Assembly (NCBI RefSeq): GCF_900142185.1
Contig: NZ_FQZZ01000004.1
Location: forward strand, 310,001 to 374,000
Length of the DNA stretch: 64,000 bases
Source of the DNA: Lutimaribacter pacificus
GTDB lineage: Bacteria; Pseudomonadota; Alphaproteobacteria; Rhodobacterales; Rhodobacteraceae
Direction: 5' to 3'
The stretch's first letter is position 1. Every line of letters starts with the position of its first letter. The notes beneath the pieces were generated by a model. The model made no database searches, was not told the DNA's origin, and saw only the letters and a list, made by a program, of their open reading frames with translations. This document shows, one piece after another, positions 63,769 to 64,000 of this stretch. Made by a program: the position numbers and the translations under genes.

Positions 63769-64000
63769 CTAAAACGGCTTTTTGAGGGCTTTCGAGATCA
63801 CTCCGACAATGCCTTCACGGAAAAGCATCACCGTGAACACGAAAATCACGCCCTGGATGATCGTGACCCATGCTCCGAACGTGGCAAGATAGTTCTGCAT
63901 GGTGACGATGACGGCGGCCCCCACGATCGGGCCGAACACGGTGCCGACACCGCCAATCAGCGTCATGAGCACCACCTCGCCCGACATCGACCAGTGGACA
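63769..64000 (-). CDS. livM: Branched-chain-type ABC permease LivM, C-terminal part (5' end outside window)
   Basis: The frame is open to the window edge; 76 residues are visible, starting VHWSMSGEVVLMTLIGG and including GVGTVFGPIVGAAVIV, the LivM C-terminal signature. The protein ends KKPF at 63769. It is a second liv-type importer, distinct from the one at 2-7 kb, and is separated from the SDR gene by 136 bp without a terminator. Confidence 0.88.
   Translation of the reverse strand, partial: VHWSMSGEVVLMTLIGGVGTVFGPIVGAAVIVTMQNYLATFGAWVTIIQGVIFVFTVMLFREGIVGVISKALKKPF

Overview
The window is GC-rich chromosomal DNA from an alphaproteobacterium, most likely a member of the Rhodobacteraceae (roseobacter-like). 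The evidence is codon use, the dense supply of ABC and TRAP importers, the ureD-A-J-B-C-E-F-G order with a ureJ gene, a monomeric isocitrate dehydrogenase and a hmuSTUV-exbBD-tonB haem operon. There is no rRNA, complete tRNA, insertion sequence, CRISPR array or phage gene. Genes are packed into operons, many joined by 4-bp ATGA stop/start overlaps.

Region 1 (1-11.7 kb): the end of a 2-keto-4-pentenoate-hydratase-type gene, then a long minus-strand array reading from 10.7 kb down to 0.6 kb. It holds a molybdopterin hydroxylase large subunit, a DapA-family lyase, 3-hydroxyanthranilate 3,4-dioxygenase (nbaC), a liv-type ABC importer, an aspartate-dehydrogenase-like protein and an HGGYW alpha/beta hydrolase. 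A LysR regulator is divergent at its head. It reads as uptake and ring cleavage of an aminoaromatic or N-heteroaromatic compound.

Region 2 (11.7-24.9 kb): a catabolic island. Eight minus-strand genes, seven of them chained by ATGA overlaps, encode a Rieske oxygenase (alpha, beta) with its FMN/2Fe-2S reductase, a CoA ligase, a thiolase-fold protein without the usual Cys/His, a DUF35-SDR fusion, a cyclase-family hydrolase and an SDR. A MarR regulator, a P450 and a DctPQM TRAP importer adjoin. A near-identical 17-bp dyad lies on the promoter of the oxygenase operon and again between the P450 and TRAP genes, tying the parts into one probable regulon.

Region 3 (24.9-30.5 kb): complete urease operon. 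Region 4 (30.7-35.7 kb): a ThDP-dependent enzyme divergent from a TAXI-type TRAP importer. Region 5 (35.8-42 kb): monomeric icd, then a sensor kinase, a LuxI-family acyl-homoserine-lactone synthase with all invariant residues, and a response regulator carrying a degenerate GGDEF domain, with no LuxR nearby. A 516-bp gene-free stretch with a 12-bp inverted repeat follows.

Region 6 (42.4-52.2 kb): a FadR-type regulator with a perfect inverted repeat just upstream of its start codon, a dipeptide-type ABC importer, gamma-glutamyltransferase, a DUF1028 protein and an acetamidase/formamidase: import and deamidation of gamma-glutamyl or amide compounds. Region 7 (52.2-60.7 kb): haem import and use (hmuR receptor divergent from hmuSTUV-exbB-exbD-exbD-tonB). 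Region 8 (60.9-64 kb): two tandemly duplicated SDRs, a third SDR, and the end of another liv-type permease running off the window.
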